Both the position numbers and the translations under genes were made by a program. 30,475 nucleotides of DNA from a virus. Where the stretch lies: the IMG/VR virus record IMGVR_UViG_3300013131_000170, positions 1-30,475 of that record. One strand, written 5' to 3'. Below, piece by piece: positions 8,314 to 14,350 of the stretch (positions within the stretch are counted from its first letter, which is position 1; every line of letters begins with the position of its first letter). The notes under the pieces are model-generated. The model was not told the DNA's origin. It saw nothing but the letters and a program-made list of their open reading frames with translations, and searched no databases.

Positions 8314-8342
8314 ATTGTAGCACCAAATTCCATGGCTGTCAA
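8314..8342 (-). promoter_or_regulatory. Sigma70-type promoter with conserved spacer
   Basis: Minus strand TTGACA (8337-8342), 17-nt spacer, TACAAT (8314-8319). It shares a CGGTTGAC upstream edge and the full spacer with the promoter at 7896-7924. Confidence 0.84.
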
Positions 8343-8353
8343 CCGAAAATTTC

Positions 8354-8371
8354 TGTTGTTTTAAAACAACA
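8354..8371 (-). terminator. Palindromic hairpin upstream of a promoter
   Basis: An 18-nt perfect palindrome (TGTTGTTTT/AAAACAACA) lies between the stop of the 8414 gene and the -35 box at 8337. AT-rich sequence follows, so it may end upstream transcripts weakly or insulate the promoter. Confidence 0.45.
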
Positions 8372-8413
8372 TATTATTCGTTATCTCTGAATTGTTTCAT
8401 CACAGATTATTCA

Positions 8414-8626
8414 TCACCAGTTATTCTCATCAGTAATAACCACCGAGAACTCGCCAGGAATATCTTGGTAGTTGAGATAAAACTTAGCAGTCAGAACAGT
8501 ACCAATGCCGTTATCACCCTCTTGAATCAATTCAACACTTGCATGATCCATATCACCATGCAACTTGTGAAGAATTTCATTGATTCGATTCAATTCGCTG
8601 CGATTAATAGTAATTCTGTTCATCAT
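8414..8626 (-). CDS. Hypothetical protein
   Basis: 70 residues (MMNRITINRSELNRINEILH...). The N-terminal half is helical and the C-terminal half beta-rich (TVLTAKFYLNYQDIPGEFSVVIT), like a small alpha/beta fold. It overlaps the upstream gene by 23 nt. Last gene before the hairpin at 8354. No family recognised. Confidence 0.62.
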   Translation of the reverse strand: MMNRITINRSELNRINEILHKLHGDMDHASVELIQEGDNGIGTVLTAKFYLNYQDIPGEFSVVITDENNW

Positions 8627-8798
8627 AGTCCTTCATGTAGATGCTGCCCGTTTTAGCGTAGAATTCGGCGTATTCCCAACCTCGTTTGAAACCATACCAT
8701 CGCATTTTGGCTAGCTTCTCACCTTCTTCAGTCATAGGCACGGCATATGCTTCACTGTCTCGCCATGCATTATAGATCAATTGTTCTTGTTCGTTCAT
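8604..8798 (-). CDS. Hypothetical protein
   Basis: 64 residues, MNEQEQLIYNAWRDSEAYAV then RWYGFKRGWEYAEFYAK. The GF.RGWE.A pattern is reminiscent of short phage proteins that begin with a Trp-rich helix, but I cannot name it. ATGA overlap with the upstream gene; 23-nt overlap with the downstream one. Confidence 0.62.
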   Translation of the reverse strand: MNEQEQLIYNAWRDSEAYAVPMTEEGEKLAKMRWYGFKRGWEYAEFYAKTGSIYMKDYDEQNYY

Positions 8799-8992
8799 TT
8801 TTTATCCTTCTTGATCCACACAAGTCCTAAACCTGACACAGGCTCATATCCTTCTGCCTTGAGTTCTTCAGTGCTTTTTCCTTCCCGATAAAGATCAGAA
8901 AACAATTTATCGGGCATGGGTTGAACTGAACATAATTCTTCGGCTATCCGTTCTACTGATTTCTTGGCAAGTTCTTTAATTCTTTCGTTCAT
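8795..8992 (-). CDS. MNERI-type small accessory protein
   Basis: 65 residues starting MNERIKELAKKSVERIAEEL, the same opening helix as the 7281 and 9159 proteins. The rest is unlike them (GYEPVSGLGLVWIKKDKK). ATGA overlaps at both ends. Function unknown. Confidence 0.64.
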   Translation of the reverse strand: MNERIKELAKKSVERIAEELCSVQPMPDKLFSDLYREGKSTEELKAEGYEPVSGLGLVWIKKDKK

Positions 8993-9162
8993 TCTTCAAC
9001 ATCCTCATCTGTGTATTCTGCCCATTCTTTGTGAACAGAATGAATGATAAACCCAGCATCAATTTGCTCCTTGATGAACCGAGACGCATCTAAATACTTG
9101 GTGAAAATTTTCTGCTGATAAGGCACTTGCCCATACCAAACTCGATACACAAACTTTTTCAT
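8989..9162 (-). CDS. Small hypothetical protein
   Basis: 57 residues from the ATG at 9160-9162: MKKFVYRVWYGQVPYQQKIF, ending DEDVEE. Basic, aromatic N-terminus and acidic C-terminus, no membrane segment. Overlaps as ATGA with both the upstream (9159) and downstream (8992) genes, which strongly supports it despite the short length. Confidence 0.65.
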   Translation of the reverse strand: MKKFVYRVWYGQVPYQQKIFTKYLDASRFIKEQIDAGFIIHSVHKEWAEYTDEDVEE

Positions 9163-9380
9163 TCTTCAACTCCGAAATGTTGTTTAATCTTACTAACATA
9201 AGTCGAAGCAGGTTCACGATGGTCTACTGCGTCAGCCACAACACCAGCACATTCTTTAACAATCAACTCGGCGAACTTTTCTGTAAACTCATTCAAGTCT
9301 GAGGCAGTCAAAGTAGTCCAAGTTTCTGGTACTGCTTGATCCAACGCCTTACCAGCAAGTAGTTGTATTCGTTCGTTCAT
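9159..9380 (-). CDS. MNERI-type small accessory protein (FAELIVKECA module)
   Basis: 73 residues from the ATG at 9378-9380 (MNERIQLLAGKALDQAVPE), which overlaps the upstream TGA as ATGA; the in-frame GTG at 9386 is less likely. It has EKFAELIVKECAGV and ends IKQHFGVEE. It is the closest relative of the 7541-7822 protein; their shared DNA blocks are 38 and 24 nt identical. Function unknown. Confidence 0.7.
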   Translation of the reverse strand: MNERIQLLAGKALDQAVPETWTTLTASDLNEFTEKFAELIVKECAGVVADAVDHREPASTYVSKIKQHFGVEE

Positions 9381-9601
9381 AACCACATATCCTTAGAAAA
9401 GATGGGTTGACAATTCTCACCAAGTTTATTGGTATCACACACCATCTCCATGTCCGATTCAAAGGGATAGTGTCGCAGAAGTGCCCTAGCACGATCCCGA
9501 ACCTCTTTAGGCACTCGCGGAGTCTTAGAAGGAATGAGAAGATCAAATAAGAATTCACGAGTCGAATTAACTGCGCGGAGTCTTTCGTATGGTAGTGTCA
9601 T
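9377..9601 (-). CDS. BPSL0761-like small protein
   Basis: 74 residues: MTLPYERLRAVNSTREFLFD, then TPRVPKEVRDRARALLRHYP. This matches my memory of a small family common in Burkholderiales (named after BPSL0761): MTxPYERTRAV, REFLxxL, TPRVP, RxRARxLLRHYPS. The function of that family is unknown. Its presence hints at genetic exchange with betaproteobacteria. The start overlaps the frameshifted gene at 9567-9736. Confidence 0.68.
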   Translation of the reverse strand: MTLPYERLRAVNSTREFLFDLLIPSKTPRVPKEVRDRARALLRHYPFESDMEMVCDTNKLGENCQPIFSKDMWL

Positions 9602-9736
9602 TTTTTGGTCCTAACATGAACTTTTTAAGAACTTCTTGTGCTTGCGTCAAATTTTTCACTTCATCATTATAGATCTGCTTCATAGGTCTTGCAAGCACAT
9701 CTAGTTAAAGTTTAGATAAGCAGGAACTTTCTTCAT
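9567..9736 (-). pseudogene. Probable frameshifted small gene
   Basis: The ATG at 9734-9736 overlaps the upstream TGA (TGATG) and has AAGGAAA before it, but gives only MKKVPAYLNFN before a TAG. In a second frame the reading continues LDVLARPMKQIYNDEVKNL...KTPRS to the stop at 9567. Adding one A in the run at the break would give a continuous protein of about 56 residues. Either the gene is broken or the assembly has a one-base error. The last 35 nt overlap the 9377-9601 gene. A separate start at 9683 (34 residues, no clear ribosome site) is the alternative. Confidence 0.45.
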
Positions 9737-10443
9737 CAAGCAATTTCCTTGATGCGGATAAGAGTGGTTTGCTTGCGACCTTTATAGTCGTCAGTCGACT
9801 TGACGGTACCCTTGACCTTCAACGAAGCACCCGCCTCAAGGTCAAAGTATTTCCAGACGTTGACTACGTTGCCTTTAGAGTCCTCGAAAGTAGAGATGAA
9901 CATCTGACCAAACTGTGAGTAGCCAAGATCACGACAGCGAACAAACTTAAGTTCGACCTCGATCTTGTCACCAGGCATGCCCAGCCACTCATTCGACTTC
10001 TCATGAGCCTGAGTCGCAGCAACTTCAGCGGGGGTCGGAAACGACCACGGACACGCCGCATCCTCAGGACGAGACCACTCAAGAGTAGTCTTCTCCGGGT
10101 TGGGCGCCCAGCCATCACGCAGATTGCCGTTGCCGCGGATTTTGTAGTGAGCGATGACTCCCAGCTTATCCACGACAAACCCGAAGATGACCGGAACGAT
10201 ACTGCGGGACCCGTAGTCAGCCCAGCGGGTGTGTGCAGTAACGGTGATTAGGACTTGCTCTTCAGCGAGAGGCACGCCGAAGTAGCGCATCGCCTCATAG
10301 GGCGTATGAAGGTTATTGGTGGTGTACTGCTTGTGCAGGAACTGCGCCTGCTTAGCAGTCTTGAAGAACCCATGGTTCTTATTCACCAGTCCCTTAAGGG
10401 ACATGAACAGGTCGCGATCTGCATCCGAGAAGTCGAAACTCAT
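9736..10443 (-). CDS. Hypothetical protein with possible C-terminal OB-fold
   Basis: 235 residues. The N-terminal 60 residues are helical (DADRDLFMSLKGLVNKNHGFF). The last 80 residues form alternating strands: KIEVELKFVRCRDLGYSQFG, then FISTFEDSKGNVV, ASLKVKGTVKSTDDYKGRKQT and TLIRIKEIA. The pattern SLKVKGTVKS...QTTLIRI resembles OB-fold nucleic-acid-binding domains, so single-stranded DNA or RNA binding is possible. Codons are much richer in G and C than in neighbouring genes, suggesting recent import. GGAG precedes the ATG, and a promoter cassette lies just upstream (10476-10503). Confidence 0.7.
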   Translation of the reverse strand: MSFDFSDADRDLFMSLKGLVNKNHGFFKTAKQAQFLHKQYTTNNLHTPYEAMRYFGVPLAEEQVLITVTAHTRWADYGSRSIVPVIFGFVVDKLGVIAHYKIRGNGNLRDGWAPNPEKTTLEWSRPEDAACPWSFPTPAEVAATQAHEKSNEWLGMPGDKIEVELKFVRCRDLGYSQFGQMFISTFEDSKGNVVNVWKYFDLEAGASLKVKGTVKSTDDYKGRKQTTLIRIKEIA

Positions 10444-10475
10444 CTACTACTCCGTTTAATTTCTCAACACTATCT

Positions 10476-10503
10476 ATTATACAGGTCTCAGCAGAAAGTG
10501 CAA
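10476..10503 (-). promoter_or_regulatory. Sigma70-type promoter upstream of the 9736 gene
   Basis: Minus strand TTGCAC (10498-10503), 16-nt spacer, TATAAT (10476-10481), then AGATAGTGTTGA, which recurs after the promoter at 22832. Part of the hairpin-promoter cassette family. Confidence 0.78.
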
Positions 10504-10514
10504 CCAGTATTTTA

Positions 10515-10556
10515 CTGTTGTTTAAACGCAACACTAGTGTTGTATAAAAACAACAG
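10515..10556 (-). terminator. Nested hairpins after the 10562 gene
   Basis: CTGTTG (10515-10520) pairs with CAACAG (10551-10556), enclosing a 14-nt palindrome CAACACTAGTGTTG (10529-10542). It lies between the stop of the 10562 gene and the -35 box at 10498. Weak terminator or promoter insulator. Confidence 0.45.
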
Positions 10557-10561
10557 ATAAA

Positions 10562-10885
10562 TCAAGCAGTTATCCAGGGGATTGCATTCTCAAATCTAAT
10601 AGATTCCGCCCCATCATAATCCTCGATGAGGAAGCGACTCCCCACAGGCACCCATACAACATATAGACCATCTACACCACCAAAATACTCATGTTCTCCA
10701 TACTTTTGGTGGCAGTAATTTACGATTGCACTAAGGTCCTCTTCATCATCCGGATTTTCCAACATTGCAATGACACGGGGGTCATAGAGAAGCTCCTCGA
10801 TGCCATGCCATGAATACCAACCTGCACCATATCCGGCAGAAATGAGAACACCAACCTTTCCGTCTCGAATTACCTTTTCCATCAT
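10562..10885 (-). CDS. Conserved phage hypothetical protein
   Basis: 107 residues. Recurring family features from memory: VIRDGKVGVLISAGYGAGWYSW, then a YCHQKYG segment, GGVDGLYVVWVPVGSRFLIEDYDG, and an ending in W-I-T. I have seen related proteins in phages and bacteria but know no function. ATGATG start overlaps the HNH gene stop at 10882. Confidence 0.75.
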   Translation of the reverse strand: MMEKVIRDGKVGVLISAGYGAGWYSWHGIEELLYDPRVIAMLENPDDEEDLSAIVNYCHQKYGEHEYFGGVDGLYVVWVPVGSRFLIEDYDGAESIRFENAIPWITA

Positions 10886-11433
10886 ATCACCCTTGAATGT
10901 TTGGGAATGCCCGTTTTCAAATATTCCATCTGATCAGCAAGAATGTTTCGATTCTGCAAAAGCAGATGTTCGTACAAGTTAGGAATGTAAGGAGCATAGC
11001 AAAGTTGCATTCTTGCTTGCTCAGGAGTTCGATTGCCTTTTTTGGTATTGCAATCAATACATGATGTAACTACGTTCATCCACCGATTGTCTCCCCCTTG
11101 CGCTCTGGGTAGGATATGATCACGCGACAATGAAGATGGCTTGAATGTTTTAGCACAGTATGCACACACATGACGATCTCGCCCAAAAAGAGTCTTATTG
11201 GATAGGTTAACACGTCCAAGATTTTCTTTTTTGTACTTGTGATTGCTTACTGCAATGATAGGATGAGTTTTGACTGTTGACTGAATGCCAGAATTTTGAA
11301 CCCCACCATAAAAAGTTTTGATGGGATCACCCAAAGTCCATAGAACTTTTTCGGTAGTGTAATAACTAACTGCATCTTTTACAGTCACCCATTCACGAGG
11401 CATACCGCCAACATCAAGTGTGAGGACCAACAT
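10882..11433 (-). CDS. HNH endonuclease
   Basis: 183 residues. The C-terminal half is an HNH domain: CAYC and CIDC zinc-binding pairs frame LSRDHILPRAQGGDNRWMN, with DH as the catalytic pair and the N of RWMNVV as the middle residue; CNTKKGNRTPEQA is the usual end of the HNHc fold. The N-terminal 85 residues have no recognised domain. It is free-standing, not inside an intron, and could be a homing-type or host-DNA nuclease. GGAG precedes the start. Confidence 0.9.
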   Translation of the reverse strand: MLVLTLDVGGMPREWVTVKDAVSYYTTEKVLWTLGDPIKTFYGGVQNSGIQSTVKTHPIIAVSNHKYKKENLGRVNLSNKTLFGRDRHVCAYCAKTFKPSSLSRDHILPRAQGGDNRWMNVVTSCIDCNTKKGNRTPEQARMQLCYAPYIPNLYEHLLLQNRNILADQMEYLKTGIPKHSRVI

Positions 11434-11471
11434 AATAGCTCCAAGATCAATTCATTGCATTATATATTTGG

Positions 11472-11544
11472 CCTCGGTGTACGGACTTGAACCGCATCTT
11501 CTGATTTTGGAGATCAGCGTGCTGCCATTAAACACTACACCGAG
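11472..11544 (-). tRNA. tRNA-Trp (anticodon CCA)
   Basis: 73 nt. Acceptor CTCGGTG/CACCGAG, anticodon arm CTGAT-CTCCAAA-ATCAG, discriminator G, encoded CCA at 11469-11471. Five nt separate it from tRNA-Arg. Confidence 0.93.
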
Positions 11545-11549
11545 ATTGG

Positions 11550-11623
11550 CCTGACTGCCAGGACTCGAACCTGGAATAAGGGTTTAGAAGACCCTTGTGA
11601 TAAATCCCTTTCACCACAGTCAG
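11550..11623 (-). tRNA. tRNA-Arg (anticodon TCT)
   Basis: 74 nt. Acceptor CTGACTG/CAGTCAG, anticodon arm AGGGT-CTTCTAA-ACCCT, T-arm CCAGG-TTCGAGT-CCTGG, encoded CCA at 11547-11549. Its first four bases overlap the end of the 11620-11922 coding region. TCT reads AGA, a codon frequent in AT-rich phages. Confidence 0.93.
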
Positions 11624-11922
11624 TTAGCTTCTACAACTTGAAAAATTGTCTTGCCCGGGCACCGTTCAATCGTATTCTTCAAAGCCTCTTCTTCACTAAA
11701 TCCTTGTGCAATAAACTCTTTATCATGTAGACCGTGAACTAGCCAATAAGTTTTGCCCGACTGGTTAACAACTTCGACTGTCACTAGCTTGGTTGTTTCT
11801 TCATCGATTTCAATTATACTATCATCTTGCTTACGAGATTGCAACCAGTTTCGAATGGCAGAAGCAGTAAAGTACATAACTACTAAGTTAAAAAGCGCAG
11901 ATATCACATCTAGAATAGTCAT
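11620..11922 (-). CDS. Small membrane-anchored hypothetical protein
   Basis: 100 residues from the ATG at 11920-11922 (MTILDVISALFNLVVMYF); AAGGAG lies 7 nt before it, so the longer frame to 11955 is rejected. Residues 3-25 form one N-terminal membrane anchor. The remainder is a soluble domain: VTVEVVNQSGKTYWLVHGL, then an acidic helix with EEALKN. Its TGA stop (11620-11622) lies inside the 5' end of tRNA-Arg. Function unknown. Confidence 0.72.
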   Translation of the reverse strand: MTILDVISALFNLVVMYFTASAIRNWLQSRKQDDSIIEIDEETTKLVTVEVVNQSGKTYWLVHGLHDKEFIAQGFSEEEALKNTIERCPGKTIFQVVEAN

Positions 11923-11992
11923 GAGAGCTCCTTTATTTGTATATATTATGCACATTCTAGATGTATTGCAATCCTGTTGTAAACTTTTTACA

Positions 11993-12000
11993 CATAAATA
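11993..12000 (+). promoter_or_regulatory. T4-type late promoter motif
   Basis: CATAAATA, 7 of 8 matches to the T4 late box TATAAATA, 21 nt before the ATG of the first rightward gene. The same octamer occurs at 16202-16209. Late transcription in T4 depends on gp55, gp33 and the gp45 clamp; gp45 is encoded here at 26543. Confidence 0.6.
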
Positions 12001-12021
12001 AAGTGAACATAGGAGGTCATC

Positions 12022-12564
12022 ATGACAAAAAAGTTAGCGTCGCTACTTTTTGTTATATCTTCATTAGCAGTAGCACAAACTGATGTGATAGTTACAGATT
12101 CCACTTCTAGAAGTTCTGTGGAAACAAGAAGCACTAGCATCAACGAAACAACGGTTAAGTCACCACCAGCGTCCGCTATCTCACCAAGTATGAACATTCT
12201 TAACAATGATGTTTGTACGACTGGTGTTAGCGGCTCTGTTCAAACGCAAATTCTCGGCATTTCTGGTGGAAATACAGTTCGAGACATGAATTGTGAAAGA
12301 TTAAAACTTTCTAAGACATTATTTGATATGGGCATGAAAGTTGCTGCGGTGTCTACACTCTGTCAAGACGATAGAGTTTTTACTGCCATGATGAATGCTG
12401 GCACACCATGCCCTGTTGACGGTAAGATTGGTGAAGAAGCAAAGAAAATTTGGGATGCTAATCCAGAACGTAAACCCGTCCCAATGAAAGAGGCCTCGAA
12501 TGACACACTTTGGAAAACAATTTCTGGTTTCCTTAGCGTTGCTCTTCTGTTCATCCTTCTCTAA
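12022..12564 (+). CDS. Secreted, C-terminally membrane-anchored phage protein
   Basis: 180 residues. A signal peptide (KKLASLLFVISSLAVAQT, probable cleavage after AVA or AQ) is followed by a Ser/Thr-rich linker, then a conserved-looking core: VCTTGVSGSVQTQ, ISGGNTVRDMNCERLKLSKTL, AVSTLCQDDRVFTAMMNAGTPCP. Residues 163-180 are a hydrophobic C-terminal segment. I remember similar cores in T4-like phages of water bacteria, without function. A strong AGGAGGT lies before the start. The last 65 nt also encode the signal peptide of the next gene in another frame. Confidence 0.75.
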   Translation: MTKKLASLLFVISSLAVAQTDVIVTDSTSRSSVETRSTSINETTVKSPPASAISPSMNILNNDVCTTGVSGSVQTQILGISGGNTVRDMNCERLKLSKTLFDMGMKVAAVSTLCQDDRVFTAMMNAGTPCPVDGKIGEEAKKIWDANPERKPVPMKEASNDTLWKTISGFLSVALLFILL

Positions 12565-13747
12565 TAGCCAAACTCAACTACCTCTACCACTAAGCGCATC
12601 GTCTAGTGGTCAAACGATGACAGCGCCCGGTGGTGGGGTTACGTTTGGACCTTTTGGGGGATCGTGGATATTCAGTTCAACCGTTTCAAATGTGCTTGAG
12701 TCTGTTGGGTTTCCAGTGATCGCATATGGACTTAGTTATGGATGGCACTATTTTCATTATGGTTCTAGGGGTGGAGAAACTACCGCTATTGCAGATGTTT
12801 CCTTGACTAGTAAGTCCGGCGAAGACTTATATCGCCAACAGTACACCTACAACCTCTACAACAACATCTCTAGAGAAAGCGTAAGCGTAACATTCAGAGA
12901 AACGCCAGGAAATGAGTTAGGAACTTTCAAAATAGCTTTCACATATCTTGAGGGTGACAGGTGGCCCGGAGCATACGGAAACTATGGACCAAGAATTCGA
13001 GATGTATATGCAAACATTCTTTATAAACCAAACGAATGCATAATCAATCCTTTAAGCAACATTTCTTGTGAGGGTTATCAAAAGGCGTATTTAAATCAGC
13101 AATGTTCTTTAAATGTGCTTTATAGTCCTCAATGTGTTGGATACCAACAAGCATTTTTTAATCAACAATGTTCAGCAAATCCACTATACAGTTCTGAATG
13201 TGTTGGATATCAACAAGCATTTCTTAATCAACAATGTTCAGCGAATCCCATGTTTAATCCACAGTGTGCTGGATATATTGTAAAGATTGAATTACCAGAT
13301 GCACTACCATCGGATCCTATTAAAGATTCAATGCCTAAAGTGATTGCTGATCCTATTATTGAAAATGTTTTATCATCGAAATCAGAAACAACACAAACTG
13401 TAGAGATACCTACACCACCAAAATCAAGAGAGGAAGCCAGAAAGCAAGCAAGAGAAACAAGAAAAGTAGAAGAAGCTAAAAAAACGACACCACAAGTGTC
13501 TATCGCTAGAAGACAAGAAACAAATGTCCCAAAAGGACCACAAGAACAACTAGTCCAATCTATACAAGATACTGGGCCTGATATTTCATCATACACTATA
13601 GTAAAACTTCCTGACATTCCATTTTATCCAACAACTGAAATATATACCAGTTCCAGAATTCGTGACAATGAAAGAGCTTTGAGAATGATGAATCAAAGAT
13701 CGGACAGAATTCACGGGAGAATGGTAGATGAGCAATACCAAAGATAA
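12500..13747 (+). CDS. Secreted repeat protein with Cys-rich 22-residue repeats
   Basis: 415 residues. A signal peptide spans residues 1-25 (FLVSLALLFCSSFSNS), then a Gly-rich beta domain (GGGVTFGPFGGSW). Residues 190-255 hold three 22-residue repeats of the form CxGYQxAxxNQQCSxNxLYSxx, each with two cysteines, followed by a charged helical stretch (REEARKQARETRKVEEAKK) and a basic C-terminus. AGAGG lies before the ATG at 12500, which starts inside the previous gene. The structure suggests an extracytoplasmic or surface-binding protein. A virion or host-envelope role is inferred from its late, prelysis position. Confidence 0.72.
   Translation: MTHFGKQFLVSLALLFCSSFSNSQTQLPLPLSASSSGQTMTAPGGGVTFGPFGGSWIFSSTVSNVLESVGFPVIAYGLSYGWHYFHYGSRGGETTAIADVSLTSKSGEDLYRQQYTYNLYNNISRESVSVTFRETPGNELGTFKIAFTYLEGDRWPGAYGNYGPRIRDVYANILYKPNECIINPLSNISCEGYQKAYLNQQCSLNVLYSPQCVGYQQAFFNQQCSANPLYSSECVGYQQAFLNQQCSANPMFNPQCAGYIVKIELPDALPSDPIKDSMPKVIADPIIENVLSSKSETTQTVEIPTPPKSREEARKQARETRKVEEAKKTTPQVSIARRQETNVPKGPQEQLVQSIQDTGPDISSYTIVKLPDIPFYPTTEIYTSSRIRDNERALRMMNQRSDRIHGRMVDEQYQR
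13067..13264 (+). repeat. Three in-frame tandem 66-nt repeats
   Basis: Three copies of a 66-nt unit encoding CxGYQxAxxNQQC-type repeats within the 12500 gene, with a fourth partial unit beginning at 13265. Copies two and three are most alike at DNA level. Confidence 0.85.
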
Positions 13748-14348
13748 GAATATAGATGAAAAAATTGAGAAGTTAGAAGCAGCAGTAGATTCAAATACGG
13801 TAATAAGTGTTGGCGGATTTTCATTTACGCCAGCAAAACTTATGATCGCTGGTACAATAATTTCAGGTATGCTTGGTGGATTATATGCCACCTTTGAAGT
13901 CTATAAAGATTACATAAACATGAAAGAAGCAATTCAAAACTATACTGCGCCTGATTTTAGTGAATATGAAAAAAGAATTATTGTTTTAGAACAAAATAGT
14001 GAAAAGGGGCTTGAATACACCAGAGAGATCAACACTAATCTAAAAGGTGATATTCGTCGAATAGAACAAATTGTTGATAGTGTTGAACGCGGAAGTAAGA
14101 CTGCTCAACGTGAAGTTGAAAAAGACATTAACGACATTCGGCGACAAGTTGACGGCGAAATAAAAGAGATTCGTCGATCTACCGATTCGCAAGTAAGAGA
14201 GATGCAAAAACAAGTAGATGCTACAGTACAGACGGTGAATGAAAGGGTTAACAGAATAGAAAGAGAAACGAACGCTGAACTTAGAACAATACGCCGTGAA
14301 GTTGATGATAAAATCAAGAAAGCGTTGGATAATCCATTAGCAAATTGA
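13728..14348 (+). CDS. Membrane-anchored coiled-coil protein
   Basis: 206 residues. A short coiled coil (KIEKLEAAVDSN) precedes one membrane segment (residues about 36-56, KLMIAGTIISGMLGGLYATF), then more than 120 residues of long charged coiled coil with repeated R-R-x-V-D and EIRR elements. It overlaps the upstream gene by 20 nt. The design, one anchor and a long rod, would suit spanning or organising the envelope. It resembles coiled-coil proteins near lysis genes in other T4-like phages, but I do not know a tested function. Confidence 0.7.
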   Translation: MSNTKDKNIDEKIEKLEAAVDSNTVISVGGFSFTPAKLMIAGTIISGMLGGLYATFEVYKDYINMKEAIQNYTAPDFSEYEKRIIVLEQNSEKGLEYTREINTNLKGDIRRIEQIVDSVERGSKTAQREVEKDINDIRRQVDGEIKEIRRSTDSQVREMQKQVDATVQTVNERVNRIERETNAELRTIRREVDDKIKKALDNPLAN

Positions 14349-14350
14349 TA

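Noticed and set aside
9690-9736. Programmed -1 frameshift site
   Set aside because: The join AACTTTAAC is not a standard X-XXY-YYZ slippery heptamer and no following stem is evident; a plain indel is simpler.
9864-10178. Minus-strand frame of 104 residues
   Set aside because: Arg/Leu-rich shadow within the GC-rich 9736 gene.
10882-11433. HNH gene as part of a group I intron
   Set aside because: Neighbouring genes are intact and no split gene or intron core was seen.
13067-13264. CRISPR array
   Set aside because: The repeats are contiguous, in frame and code a Cys-rich protein; there are no spacers.
13228-13617. Minus-strand frame of 129 residues
   Set aside because: Antisense to the secreted repeat protein; Ser/Cys-rich shadow of its repeats.
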